Positions 50,396-62,850 of a DNA stretch of 64,000 bases are shown here, in pieces. Source of the stretch: Edolisoma coerulescens (taxonomy: Eukaryota; Chordata; Aves; Passeriformes; Campephagidae). The notes beneath the pieces are model-generated. The model searched no databases, was not told the DNA's origin, and worked only from the letters and a program-made list of their open reading frames with translations. Position 1 is the first letter of the stretch. Each line of letters starts with the position of its first letter. Both the position numbers and the translations under genes were made by a program. Location of the stretch: contig VWZW01006872.1 in NCBI GenBank assembly GCA_013397115.1, forward strand, positions 124,001 through 188,000. Reading direction: 5' to 3'.

Positions 50396-51070
50396 CTGCA
50401 ATACACATTTTCCTTTCCTCATAAGGAAAAAAAAAATCATTCAGGACCTTGACATATTTTTCATCCCTACGTGGGATAAAAGCTGAAATCTGCTGTAAAA
50501 TAAGATTAGATGAAGAAGTCACACCTCCCTGTCCCTTGAAAGGATTTCAGCTCATGGAAAATGTTTTACTTGGCAAATCTGTAATGAATTCAGCTTTGTT
50601 TTGACACAACCTGTTCATTTAATGCAATTCCTATAAACCTAATTTCCAAATAATCTTCACCATATTTTTTTTTCCTTGCAAAACAGAAAGGCAGAACAAA
50701 GAGGTCTTTTTCAAGGCACAAATATGTCAAAATCCATACAAATCCTCAAAAACCTCACTTCCACTCAGATGATATTTTCCTTCAGAAACCAGTTTCAATA
50801 CATGCTTTGTCCCTGCTATTCTCAGTAACTTATAAACATCTTCACTTGATAATTACTGCTCCACTGCTGGACTGGTGATGAAGATCAGCCTGGTGTTCCC
50901 ACCACAGAGCTGTCAGATAACTGTTGTTGTAGACCAGCCCAGCCATTGATGTCAGAGGATACAGGACATTAACTGTCATAAAACATCAGGGGACAAAAAG
51001 GACAGACTTGTCTCACTCAGCTGTCTTATATACTTATCTACTATCAGCTCCACCAGTTAAATGCTGATGC

Positions 51071-51178
51071 AGAATCACAGAATCATTTAGGCTGGAAAAG
51101 CCCTCTAAAATCATCAAGTCCACATCACTGCCAAGCCCACCACTAACCCATGTCCCCAGCTGCCACATCCCCACATGC
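51071..51178 (-). mobile_element. CR1 LINE 3' end
   Basis: It reads gaatcacagaatcatttagg, ctggaaaagccctctaaaat, catcaagtccacatcactgc and caccactaacccatgtcccc. This is the CR1 subfamily with the short CCACTAA...CATGTCCC tail region, in reverse orientation. Confidence 0.88.
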
Positions 51179-52212
51179 ATATGTTGTTTATCTTTTCTGC
51201 ATTTGGGTCATTTCATTTCAGCAAAATCTTCTCTCCATTGAACCATAATGGTCCAAATACCATTATGTCCACTACATTAAAAGGAGAGCATCCCAAAAAG
51301 GCCAGGCACATACTCCTTGCCATTTGCCTGAGCCTCCACCATGAAATAACAGAAAGAGCAAAGAAGCATTATGAGAACTATCTAAATAAAGGTAAGCCAA
51401 CAAGATAGCAACTAAAGAGAGAGGTTGAAATCCAGCCATTGCAGCCACCTAAGAGAAATTAGGAAAATTCTGGAAACACACAATTTTTTGGCTGTTGATG
51501 AGTCTGCTCTAGAGAGATCAGATGGGTCTGCCCACCTAATACTCAGATTGTTGAAATGTTGAATTAGTTTGTCCTGGAGGAAAGTAAACAGATGGTGGGA
51601 AGAGAAAGGCATGTCTGCTGCCTGTGAAAGGGGACAGTATGCTGCCCAGTGGAGGCTGGGCTTGACCATAAGGACCTTAAATCCCTAATATTAATGCAAT
51701 AAAGAAATTCCTCTGCAGAGTCATAAGCAATACAAACACACATGGACCTTTAATATGCAGTAGAAGAAAAAAATTAAATATCATCTTTTTAGTTTTTTGG
51801 GGTTTTTTTTAAGGCAATCTAGGTTTTAACTCAGTTAACATTTGCCTGCTTAGAGGAGCCTTAGTGTAACAACTCTTCTAATCAGCAGTGACTGCAAGAA
51901 ATGACTGACACTCAACACAGCATAAAGCAGTTGCTTGATCCTTACAAGTTCCCGTGGAGGTGAGCTGCCTGGGTAATTTTGAAATGTATCTTGTGCCTGA
52001 CTGTGTAATGGAAAATGTGTCAGCATCCCTGCCTTGGCCACAGCCACCATTAACAGGGTTAGGCATTGGTAAACCATATTGTATGTTAGAGATGTGCTTT
52101 ACCTGCATGTATATGCCACCTCCCCTATTGCCCATTGTTCATACATGTTCCCCTCTTGCCCTTTCCTCTTTGGGGTCAGAGTCCAGTGAGCACCCACTGC
52201 AGAAGTCCTCAC

Positions 52213-52505
52213 CTGTCCTGGGTCCCATGTGACCCTGCTTTTTCATTCTTCATGCAGAAATCAGGTGAGCTCTGCAGGTAAATCAGCTCTGTCTCTTTAA
52301 CTGGCCTGATATCAATATCTTTTGGCACAAGGTATTTGCGTGTGCCCATGGGCCGGTGAACGACCTTGGTGGCAGATAAATATTTGGTTTTGAGGTCCAA
52401 TGCAATGTCTCGCAGTTCTTGAAGGCCTTTCCAACAGGTCTTGATAGAGCATGACCCAGAAACTCCATGGCACTTACATTTCATTTCAAGAGAGGCTTTC
52501 AAGAC
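52213..52505 (-). CDS. WNT11: WNT11 coding exon 4
   Basis: The exon encodes about residues 200-296. It contains the Wnt signature CKCHGVSGSC; its serine (S215 in human numbering) is the palmitoleoylation site attached by Porcupine and needed for secretion and Frizzled binding. SIKTCWKGL follows, and later SPDFCMKNEK opens the C-terminal cysteine-rich domain. The linker region holds LSATKVVHRPMGTRKYL and RPVKETELIYLQ. The acceptor ctttttgcag|GTC starts on a codon boundary. The donor is GACAG|GTGAGG, leaving two bases (AG) that the first base of exon 5 completes to arginine. Length is 293 nt. An internal in-frame start is not needed, because this is an internal exon. Confidence 0.97.
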
Positions 52506-53972
52506 CTGCAAAAAGGAATGCAGGAGTTAGGAAATGCCCTTCTCTTACCTCCAAACATCCCACAGGCTTGCTAGTGAAGGCACTTCCTTAGCAGGGACTG
52601 CTATAGAAAAGTACTGCTGTTCTCATTTCTGCACAGGGAGTCTAGAGTAGCTACTTCACAAAGGGAATGAGATCCTACAGCTCTTTGGTGATCACTCTAA
52701 GGCCGGGACTACTTTCACAAGGGCTCCTTTGCAGCCAGAAGACAGAAGAGTATTTTGAATTTTGATCAGATGTCTATATTGGGCTGCATTTCTACTCTCT
52801 AAACTTCCTAAGGAAATGAATACCGAAGCATTCCATAAATAGATAATTAACATCAATTTCAACCTCCAGCAGCTTTGAGCTTTGGTAAGAGAGATGTCAT
52901 GGCTTTGTTTTCAGGGCACTCTCACCCTGCCTTTCTGCTGGTCATGGGGCTAAAATAGCCTTTTACTTTGATTCTGCACTGAAATTCTGATTTTGGTGGG
53001 ACATGGCAGGATGCTGCCAGGAAGGGCTGAATGCACCAGCCATGGCAACGCAATGTCCCAAACAAAAATTTGCCTTTTGCAACTGAAACACAAACTCAAG
53101 ACATTACAAAAATAAAACAAAATTTTAAAAAATCCCAAACCCCAAACAAACAAACAACTGAATAGTGTGGGAATAGTAGAAAAAAAAAGAGCCAGGGAGG
53201 GAAAGTTAAGCATGGTTGTGCTCTGCAAGGGTGGATTCAGCCTGTAGCTACACAGAAAGCTACCAATGAGCTCAGCATGCTCCAAGTTTTGTCTGCACGG
53301 GCAGCCCTGGAAGGACCAAACTGTGCAGTAGGAGCAGTCTATGGAATTACTGGAGCCCCAGAGATGGGTACAAGGGTCAGTTTTATAGCCCCCCCATCCA
53401 TTTCTTCAGCTGCATGGAGGGCTGCTATAGGGATTTGCACATCAGTGCACTCCAGGCACTGCACGTGGTAAGCATTATCCCTCCGCTGGATGCAAGCTGT
53501 TAAAAACAGCTTGTGCCAGATCTGAGAACAATCACTAGCATAGCAGTTTAAAAAGGAAAAATATCCACCCTCCTGGCTGCAGGGAAGGCTGGAGGCAACT
53601 GCTGCTGGCTGCATCTGGCAGATGATAATCCTCCACATTTACACAGCACTTTGCCTGTCCAACACCCTTGGCAGAGCACGATGGGACCCATCCCCACACC
53701 TCCTGGGGTAAGCAAGCCAGAGCCAACCCTGGCTGTGCAACAGGTGACAATGAGACATCCCACCCACAGTTAAACAGGGCCGATAATAGCATTTGGAACT
53801 TCCTGAGTCACAAGGTGAGTTATACAGCCACCATTTTCAGCAGGCCAAAGGAGTTCAGAGCAATCCAGGAGAAACCTGCTCCTTTCGCTAGGTGATAGAG
53901 ACACTGAACCTCACCGAGTGACCAACACTACAGATGATTGTACAAGTACAATAACTCTTGTGGATTTGTTAC
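52506..53972 (-). other. WNT11: WNT11 intron 3
   Basis: This is a 1,467-nt phase-0 GT-AG intron between exons 3 and 4. An A-rich stretch lies near 53104-53190. Open stretches on both strands here show no exon signature or family match that I recognise. Confidence 0.9.
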
Positions 53973-54250
53973 CTGTCTCCCTACTTCACTGTTGTGCAGA
54001 TGCATCAGTTTATTGGCTTGTGATCCTGATTTTTTCATCTTCATGGGAGCATCTGAAAATTTGGACCCCATGATAAGACCATAGTTGAGGTTGTCTGCAC
54101 ATCCTCCCCATCGATACCCAGGTCCAGGTGTCTCACCTGGGATGGGACCACAGGAACAGCCAGGGAGGTCCCCGGTGGTGCAGGCTCTAGCAATGGTGTG
54201 GCTGATGGCAGCAGCAGAGAGGGCATACACAAATGCTGACTCCCTTGTGC
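53973..54250 (-). CDS. WNT11: WNT11 coding exon 3
   Basis: The exon encodes about residues 107-199 (starting with a shared glycine, then TRESAFVYALSAAAISH) of the Wnt N-terminal helical domain. It includes the conserved cysteines of ARACTTGDLPGCSCG and the motif RWGGCADNLNYGL that marks Wnt proteins, followed by FSDAPMK and the basic stretch before HNSEVGRQ. The acceptor is tctctttcag|GC, which completes the split Gly codon from exon 2. The donor is CAG|GTAACA at a codon boundary. Length is 278 nt (2 + 92 codons). Relative to human WNT11 it shows only scattered substitutions, such as threonine for alanine in ISHTIAR, as expected for a bird orthologue. Confidence 0.97.
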
Positions 54251-54811
54251 CTGAAAGAGACAAGAACTCCAGCTCAGCCTCCCGGGCCAGATAAATATTT
54301 CCCAAAAAGAGACTCACACAGTCTCTCACAGACCAACCAACACACTGCAGCTGAGATGTCTCATGGCACCACTAGTTTGGAGCACATCTCCTAAGTGAAC
54401 TCTTCAACATGAGGCAACATCCCAGAAGGGCAAGTCACATGGACTTAGGCATCTTGTTCATTGTGGTGTGATATGCTCTTGGAGTATGTGGATAAGCCCT
54501 TCCCTGGACTCTCCTGCCTCCTTTTGCTCTTGTGCTCATCCCATGACTCCCAGTGGGATGAACAGACCCGAATGGTGGTCTGCTTTGTAAGAGTTGTGGT
54601 AGACCAGGTCTTGGACCCAAGAACCTCTAGGCATGACTGGCACTGTAATGATGGACGTGGTCTCAGACAACAGGACAAGTAGGCTTTGTAGTCCCTCCAT
54701 GGCCTCTCAGGAGCAAGACCCTTTCCATCTCCAGCACACACACACACAGGCACACACTCACTGGCTGACTCTACTGACTCCAGCCCCAACTGAGCCAGCA
54801 GTGCTGTTTAC
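54251..54811 (-). other. WNT11: WNT11 intron 2
   Basis: This is a 561-nt phase-1 GT-AG intron between exons 2 and 3. It contains a short CA-rich tract at 54735-54758 and no recognised gene or repeat family. Confidence 0.9.
54735..54758. repeat. CA-rich microsatellite in WNT11 intron 2
   Basis: This is an interrupted (CA)n run (cacacacacacaggcacaca), a simple repeat. Confidence 0.75.
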
Positions 54812-55047
54812 CTCTCTCTAAGTCCAGCAGGTAGTTAGGAGCCAGCTCAATTGAAGAGCAGTTCCACCGCATATCTGAAAAAGTTTTACGGCAGGTCTTT
54901 ATCACTTCCCGCGCTGCCTGAATAATGGTCTGCATTAGTTCCAGGTTGCTGCGGCACAGCTGCACCTGAGAAACCACCAGGCCTTCAAGCTGCTTGCACT
55001 GCTGGGTTTGATTCAGGGCCAAAGCCAAAGGAGTCTTGGACAGAGCT
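54812..55047 (-). CDS. WNT11: WNT11 coding exon 2
   Basis: The exon encodes the first part of the mature Wnt N-terminal domain, about residues 29-106 in human numbering, starting ALSKTPLALALNQTQ. It carries two N-glycosylation sequons at the positions known in WNT11 (NQT, N40; NCS, N90) and conserved cysteines in CKQL, LCRSN and TCRK. The segment FSDMRWNCSSIE is a Wnt-family hallmark. The acceptor reads ctcctcag followed by A; this A completes the last codon of exon 1, so that intron is phase 2. The donor is G|GTAAAC, splitting a glycine codon (phase 1). Length is 236 nt. The assignment is essentially certain from residue-by-residue agreement with the family. Confidence 0.96.
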
Positions 55048-56649
55048 CTGAGGAGACAAGCACATGCAAAAAAGCATTAAAATACATAAAAAGTATAATC
55101 TTCAGGTCAACGTTCATTTCTCCACTCCCAGTCCAGTCGCCTACGTTCACCTGACTTAATTAAATCTTTCTGTAAATAGGTGCCTAGATAAAGCTGGTGA
55201 GAAAGATGAGCAACTATGAAGAGTGATTTATCTCCTATAAAGTAGGCATTTAAGGTGGGTGGAAAGAAACACCCTTTAGCAGTGTGCAATTCTCTCCATT
55301 ATTGAGAGGAGTCTGCACAAAGCTCCAGGGGCATGTGTCAAGTCAACTGGATGTGTAAATTCTATGGCGAAGGTTTTTTGCTGAAGAATGAAGAGCAAAA
55401 ACCTCCCAACAGAGTGAAAAATGACCCATCAGTTCCACGATAAAAGAAATCTGGGTCCTCCAAGAGTGTGGCATTTGGGGGAATAAAAAGCAACGTTGGT
55501 GTTATCAGTGTTTTGCATTCAGCATCTGTCTCACACACTCTCAAAGGATTATGCTAAATGTCATGTAATTAATTATGAAGAAAATCCCCTGCGAGGCCTA
55601 GGGAAAAATCACCAAATTTGCAAAACATATGCTTTCACTTAGAGTTAATGCCAAGGGCCTCCACTGATTCGATCACTGCTGCACATAGATAAGTCTGTTT
55701 CTCTAGTCTGCAAAAACCATAGTGCAAAAGCTCAGTGGGAGTATGTGCAGAGAGAGTACCACAGTCAAATCTGAGAAGGGATCCATGAATACCAGCACAT
55801 ATGTTACCATGGAAGAAAAGAACAACATCCCAAAGTGGTGGTCCTTCTACTGTCCAATTGCCAACTTTTCCAGGTTAAAAAAAGAACAAACGCTGACATG
55901 CATCTTACAGGGCTGTGCTCTTCTTCCCTGAGCACCCACAACGATCAGCAGAAGCCTGTGTGTAACTCTCTTTGTATCTTTATGGCTTTCTTAGGGTAGT
56001 CATAAAAGTTATTCATTCCCATAAAACAACTTTCTAGCTGGCTGCATCAGTAACTGGCATCTGATCCTGGCAACACAACTTTAGCACATATTTCCTTCTC
56101 TCCTTGTTAAATGTGTTGGCTTTCAGATTCATCCCAAGCCATCTTGGTTAGTTTGGCTCATTAGCGAACACATTTTGGGGTGCATTTCACTTTATTACTG
56201 TAACATCCACATCCTTCAGAAGTTAAATGAGATGGAAACAGAGCTAAAATTGAGGCCTAACCAAAACTGGAGGTATTAACTCTGATCTTCTGTTTTCAGG
56301 AAAACATACCTATGTTCTACCAGTTCCCTCACATTGGCTTGAACCAGATGCTGTGTGTCTTGGAGCTCCCTTGGGGCTGCGATTAACTGCAAACCCCAAC
56401 CGCTCTTCCAGCAGGGAAAAGCTACAATCCTTGCTGGGACTGAATAGGTCTGCACTGACAAATTCCCAGGTGACTGGAGTTTGGCATTGCTGGCACTAGA
56501 TAATCAGTGCCAAACTTGGAAGGGAAACCACCACTCTGCTAGCTACATAAATATATACATCATACACATATTTAAGAGGTCCATTAAACATACTACAAAC
56601 AGAAGTCCTCACCAGTGAATTTCAAGGGAAAGAAAAAGTGGTGAACTTG

Positions 56650-56719
56650 GCAGTGTTAAGTTATTGGTTGGACTCAATGATCATAGAGGTCTTTTCCAAC
56701 CTAAATTATTCTATGATTT
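56650..56719 (+). mobile_element. CR1 LINE 3' terminus, short
   Basis: It reads ttggactcaatgatcataga, ggtcttttccaacctaaatt and attctatgattt, which is the extreme CR1 3' end with the ATTCTATG octamer, in plus orientation. About 70 bases remain. Confidence 0.9.
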
Positions 56720-59700
56720 AATCATCAGAAATTCTGCCCTGTGGTTCATCTCGGTCCTGTACATGCTGGTGTTCATGCAATGTTCCGTTTGGAGAAGGGC
56801 CCCTCCAGAAGGCAACTCATCCTGCTTTAGATGTGAACCTGAGCTGCTGGAGACAAAACTTGTTGGTGATATACTGGGTGTTCAGGTATCTCAGAGAGAT
56901 CATGTCCTTGAAGGTAGAGACATGAGTCTCTGAATAGTATGAGTGTCACCTGACTGCAAACCTGTACAGTGTGGACTGCACAGTAGTCCTTCAGAGTCTT
57001 TCTTTAGCCCATGGAAAGCAAAAAGCCACATCTAGGAAGTAGTTAGCATTTTGTGCTTTTGAGACCTACAGTAAGATACCATCTTACTTTGAAGTGGATT
57101 TTCTACTCCATATAGGAAACCCAGACACTTAGCAGGGACACAGACTTCTGGATGGTATAAGCACAGAGCTGAATGAGCTATGCCCAGTCCCTAGCACTTG
57201 ACACCAGGGATCTGTAAAAACTTATCCCAGAAAGCCTATCAGCAGCTCCCAGGAATGGGCTGAAACACAAATCAGGCAAAAGGCCAAGGCAGCTCATCAG
57301 TAATAGAGTAAAAATGATAAATACTCCAGCACAGCATGTCCCAGCAGCAAGGGAAACAGGCAGGGTGTGGCAGGAGAAGTGAGAGAGCTTCACAGCCTGA
57401 ACTTCAGGCAAATGAGGAATATTTCAAGCCTCTCAGAGAGGCTGTACTATGAGGCACCAGCTCAGTTTTCTAACCAGAGGTGTCAGGTGGCACTTGAGAG
57501 GCCTTGGAATGTTTTAGCTGGCCCTCTAGAAGGATGCATATATCTCCTAGGTCCTGCACCTCATTTTCTGATCCTTTATAAAGGTCTTCAGCATCTTTAA
57601 AGGACCTGGAAGGTACATTGAGACACCTCTATCTCACCATTACAGACAAGTCATGAACAGCAGAAATAACCACCTATAGGTTGGGATGAAAGCAGAATTC
57701 AGACAGAAACTCATCCTCAGTGTGAAAAAAGGGCATGTGATGCAATGAGACTGTATTATTACAGATGGCCTGAAGTGATCACCATTAGAGAAGCAGTTTT
57801 ATAATGCAACAAGAAGGCCATTTACTTCATGGAAGAGGGAAAATACCTTCCGATTGGTGAGAACTCAGTAAATGGAAGCAATGGCTGTTTCTCATAGAAA
57901 GAGCTGAGCTCCAGGAAGCCTACCAAAAATAAAAGTGCAAGATACAGGAAGGTGTTTTCTGAACATCTCCCAGGCCTGAACTTCATGCCTTTGCTTGTGA
58001 GAACCCATAATTGGAAACATCTCCAAGCATCGGGAGGAAAAAGTAAAAGGTAATGGAGATGGAAAAGAAAACTCAGTTACTGTAATCACTTGCTGAGACT
58101 GAAAAGTGCATTTATAAATCACAGATCAGGAATGTGAGAGGCCTATTAGGTCATCTAATCCATGCCCTGAAAACCCAGGTTTGCCCAGTCTCTGTCCTAC
58201 ATTCAGGAATATCTTCTCCACTCCATGTCACTCTAAACCCTCCCGTGGAAATGCACCACCCCTCCCTGCTTCCTAAATGCTGGCAGCATCAGGGGAGGGA
58301 TACCCACTGCCTGCAAAGACATTATTGGGAAACAATGTCCATTTGTGGAAAGAAAAACACTCCCAGGAGAGTCCAGTCCATGGTACAATTTGGTGATGGG
58401 TCTCTGTCTTATCTTCACCCAGTCTCTACTGATCACCAGCACCGGGAGGGAAACTGAAGCCAAAGGGGCATAGCCAGCCTGAAAATCCAGCCCTCAAGGG
58501 CATAATTAGTAGAACAGCCTTCATTTCTCAACCTGGGAGAAAAATCCCTGACAAACATCTTTCTGTGGACTCACACTCTTCATCTGAAAAGGGAATTTTA
58601 CCTGCTTTCACCCTGGAAATGCCGTTTTTCACTGTTTCCTCCTGATAACATTGTGCTCTTCTCCCTTAATTCTCCTGCCCCATCCTTCATTCTTCAGACA
58701 ACTGAGGGGCAGTTGTTTCCGATTTTTTAAAAATATATAATATTTGATCTATCCCTTTAAATAAACAGGGCCTAAATCAAACATCTCCTGCTCTCTATAT
58801 AACACAGCAGGTCTTTCAATTGAAGTTATGGATACTGACAGAAAACCATAAAAATAATTACAGAGGAAATATGCATAGATGGATCCTGACATTCGTTTAC
58901 TCTTTTAATTATCTCAGGCAGTTAATAAATTCATTTGAAAACAGTAATGCTCTGCAGTCTTAGGTCCTTTGAGAGGTATGGGCCCATTCCTGCATGTCTG
59001 GGCTCCACGAGAGGACTATTCATAGGAGCTGCAGCTTAGGAAGAAGCACCATCAGATCTCAGCAGATGTCAATGAAAGTCATACATTATTTGGTTTACAA
59101 GGTACTCTGTGAGTAGGACACTGCTCCTGGTCAAGCCAAAGCAGAAAAACTCCTTGAATTGAGCAGCAAAGCATTGGCGTCCTTTAAAACACCCTTGGAG
59201 GGTGGAAGAATCTTCTCTCTGGAGGCATCTCCCCACCCTCCCTTTTGTGACATGATCTGAGAAGGTCTCACAAAGGCACTGCTGGTGAAACTGTGAACTT
59301 CTGCTCCAAATTATCAGCTTTGCTTTCTGAAAAGGCACTCTTTTTAATGCCTATTCCTAAACCCCTTAATCTTGCCAGGATTTTGGTGAAACAAAAGATT
59401 TAGACAAAATTACATGCCTGTGGAGAGTGAAGTGTGTGGTAAATGTTAATAAAGACAGGCAGAGATTGAGGGTTCTTTTTGTATTTGATCTCATTGAAGG
59501 TTTTTAATCTGCAGGAGCCGCATTTTCTCAAGTTTTCATCTGGAAAAGGCTTGCAGGGTGTTACAACAACCTTGTGTAAGCTCCTGGTAGTCAGAGGCAG
59601 CCCATGCCCCTGCCACCCTGCCCTGCATCAGTCCCAGTCTGGGGACCACAAGTCCTGGGAAAGACACCACATCCCCTGGTAAATGCTTCCCCTGGTTCTG

Positions 59701-59738
59701 CAAGGCTTTTTCAAACAGAGAAGTAGGATTTATGTGGT

Positions 59739-59779
59739 TGAAAAAAAAAAGAAAGAAAGAGGAGGAAGAGGGAGAGAAG
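59739..59779. repeat. Purine-rich tract
   Basis: A run of A and G (aaaaaagaaagaaagaggag and on) lies in probable WNT11 intron 1. It is low complexity. Confidence 0.75.
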
Positions 59780-59851
59780 TGTGTGTGGGGCGAAACCAGC
59801 CCTGAAGTAAAAGCTTAAAATAAGAGCTGCTTTCAGATATGGTGCCAAATT

Positions 59852-59923
59852 CAGTGCTGGCAGTAGTGGGCACAAGGCCGTTGACTTCAAGCCCAAGCTT
59901 GACTGAAGTCAATGCCAGCAGTG
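59852..59923. repeat. Compound inverted repeat
   Basis: The inner arms TTGACTTCA (59881-59889) and TGAAGTCAA (59904-59912) pair perfectly. The outer arms CAGTGCTGGCA (59852-59862) and TGCCAGCAGTG (59913-59923) pair 10 of 11. An 18-base bulge lies on the left only. It may be a remnant of an ancient amniote repeat. Confidence 0.65.
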
Positions 59924-62764
59924 AGTTGGCTCACTGAGCACCAAGGAAGGCCATGGAGCTTTGTCAACTTTTCCTGAGCTGCCTATGGAGCAAAGAGCAA
60001 ACTTCAAAGACATGGTACCCCCCTTTCCTCACCTCCAGCCTACTCCCCTCCTGCCATCCCCATCCTGCAGTCCTTTCACAGCAGCTCATCTAGCAGTCCC
60101 TTGCCAGGCAGACAGTCTCCTCGCAGGCGCCCGTGTCTCCACATCCCAGCTCCCTCCCACTACTGGTTGAAGGAGAGAAGCAGGAGCTGCCAGGAAGCAC
60201 AAAATCTTTCCATTTTCTCCCCTGCTTTTTGCTGGCTGCAGAAGGGCTGCTCAAGGTTGGTGGGCTGGGGGACATCTTGTGTTCACCAAAAGGTGTGGCT
60301 AAGCTACCTTTTACTTCTGAAGGGCTGCGATTTAACCATAGGAATTGTGCAGCAACAGCTGGGAATGGGGCTCAGATGGGGATGGCTCCAGAGCACACGA
60401 GGCATGATTGGGTCACCACAATAGGAACAGGCAGAGACTTCCAAAAGTGATCAAGCTCCACTTAAAAATGATGGTATTCCTAATGCCAGCACTTGCTGTC
60501 CTGGGCATATTCTGCAAGCCATGCAAAAAACCCTCAAATCACTTGCTGCATTTGGCTTATTTACAACCACTCTTGCGTTGAAGGGGACACTCAGGGATAC
60601 AGAGGGACCGAGGAGATGCCAACCCCTGTGGAGGCAGAAGTGCCTCAGAAGCTACTCTGTGCTTGGACATCCCAACATCTGCAGACCTCTGGGGCATGCA
60701 CATCTGGCTGCAGCTCCTTCTAGTGCTCATCTATTTTTCAGTTCTACCCAAAGAAGTTGCTCCAGCACCTGCTTGGTCAAACACAAACTCTCCTGGGAAA
60801 GCTAAACGGATTGCAAAAGCAGATGGGGAAGGTGATAGAATTGCTAGATGCATTGGCCCTAAGACATATCTCATGGAAACCAATGGCTGCCTCACCTTCC
60901 CAGCCACTGTGACACAACAACACTGAGCACCACAAAACGAGGTAACCTCTCCACATAACTGCCTTGCTCTAAGGGTGGGAAAGTGTTTGCAAAAATAAGA
61001 TGCAGGGTCTCATATACATTGATGAGAAAGGCTGCCTCTCCACAACAATCCTGATCCAGCGAAGATATGGAGCCATACTCTAGAGCCATACTCTGGCTTT
61101 ACACCTGAGTAGCTCTCTGGAGCTTGGATGAAAGAGCCCAAGATAGAAAATTTCTCCAGCAAGAGAAATGTATACAAGAGTAAGAGCATGTATACAAGAT
61201 GCTGACTGTCCCCACCCTGTGCTGGATGTTTGGTGGTGCCCAGCACCAATTTCCAACAGCTGGGGATGTGGACCACAGAACTCATAAAAATAAGCCAAGT
61301 AAAATAAAATAAATAACTCCTTTTTTTACCTTCTCCCTGCTTTTACTAATTTACAGGGCATATTCGTGTTACCAAAAAGTCCTAAATGGCTGAAAATTGT
61401 GGTTTTCTTCTTCCCCTCCCCCTGCAATTACATCATGCACTGAATCAAAATTGAATTTCCTATCACCTTTCATATCAGTTGCTCCCTGAACTCCAGGCTG
61501 GTGAAACCCACCTCCTTATCTCTCCCTTCCCCTCCCAAATCCTCTTTGAAGCTCGCCTCTGGCACCATGCCTACAAAAATGATACAGCGGGCAGACCGCT
61601 GAGAAAAGCCCACAACTAAAAACATCACATAGCACTTCCCTTCTTCTTCATCCTGTCCTTTTTCCCCCTCTCTGTTCATGAGCAAGAGAAGGAAGGAGCA
61701 GATTTCAATTGTACGGCACCCAGAATATGAGTCCAGGGCTGAGATTTCAGGTGTGAGGTATTACTCAGTATTTGGTACTCTGTTTGCCAAGAACTCTCCC
61801 ATGCAATTTCTAAGGACAGTCCCCGAGCCCCAAGGAAAAAGAGTGATGGGGAGCAGGGAAAATTAGCCTGTTTCCATAGGAAAATAAGGGTGGGGAAATG
61901 AGGAGAAACAGCAAATGAAAGAAAAACCAAACATAATTTTGTGAAATCCCAGCTGCCAGCATCCCAGTTGCAAAGCACTGTGGACAGGGAGCACAGGTCT
62001 CTTCCAGGTTTTAAACAGGTGTGAGGGGAGCTCAGTGGTGCATCTGGATGCAGTTCATGCTTCAAATGCCACTTTAATCCCAGTTTTCATCTTCCTCACT
62101 TGCTTTTTGATAGAGGGGATATGTCTGCTGGGAAGGGGAGGATGGCAACTGTGGTGTCTTGCCTCCAACTGCTTCTCCCACCACTCAACCCCGAATGCAA
62201 CCCTTGCAGCTTAACCACTTGGCGGCCAAAAGGCTGATTTTGACAACAAAGCTATTAAGGACCTTGCCCTGCCTCCCAGCATTTTTTCATGTCTCTTGCT
62301 TGTCACCATACTATCAGGTTCCCTCTGGAGCTCATCTCACCCCTGCCCTTTGGAGGAACCCAAGCCCTTCACTCATGATTTAGCACCTTGTCTAAGTGGG
62401 ATGCCAATGCCGAGCACATGGGCAAGTCCCTCCGGTCAGTCACGGTTCTACACATAAAAGCCCTGCTGAATCAGGGTGCCACAAAACAGCTTTATTTCTG
62501 TGCTGCATAGAAATAAAGATTGCAAAGGAGTCCCATGGACATGTTGCTAAATGTCCTGTAGAAAGGAGATGCCTGCCTTTCCTGGTGCGGCAGAGCGGAG
62601 AGCCTAAATACTGGAGGAAGCTGGCAGAAAGAAACAGCTGCTCCATGTAGTTGAGCTCTGCTGACTACTGCAAGGTGTAAAGCCAAGATAGCAAAGAGCA
62701 AACCAGATCCTTACTCTCCTCTACTTCCAAGATGGTCCTTAGAGTATGGAGACAGCAAATAAAA

Positions 62765-62850
62765 GATTATGGAATGGTTTGGGTTGGAAGGAACTTTAAA
62801 AAGCATCTAGTTCCTACCCTCCTGCCACAGGCAAGCATGCCACCTTGAAA
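62765..62850 (-). mobile_element. CR1 LINE 3' end
   Basis: It reads gattatggaatggtttgggt, tggaaggaactttaaaaagc, atctagttcctaccctcctg and ccacaggcaagcatgccacc. This is a reverse-oriented CR1 terminus, truncated soon after. Confidence 0.88.

Larger units (their letters stand above)
41801..52212 (-). other. WNT11: WNT11 intron 4
   Basis: This is a 10.4-kb phase-2 GT-AG intron between exons 4 and 5. It holds CR1 fragments (44759-44850, 46500-46605, the nested pair 46886-47822, 51071-51178), a palindromic forkhead-like site beside a TCF/LEF-like site near 43300, and the exon-like block 50198-50395. The stretches 41801-43250, 43330-44758, 44851-46499, 47823-50197 and 50396-51070 show nothing else I can name. 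Confidence 0.85.

Noticed and set aside
54445..54789. 114-codon minus-strand frame in WNT11 intron 2
   Set aside because: It lies fully inside a short intron whose flanking exons splice in matching phase, and it shows no family features.
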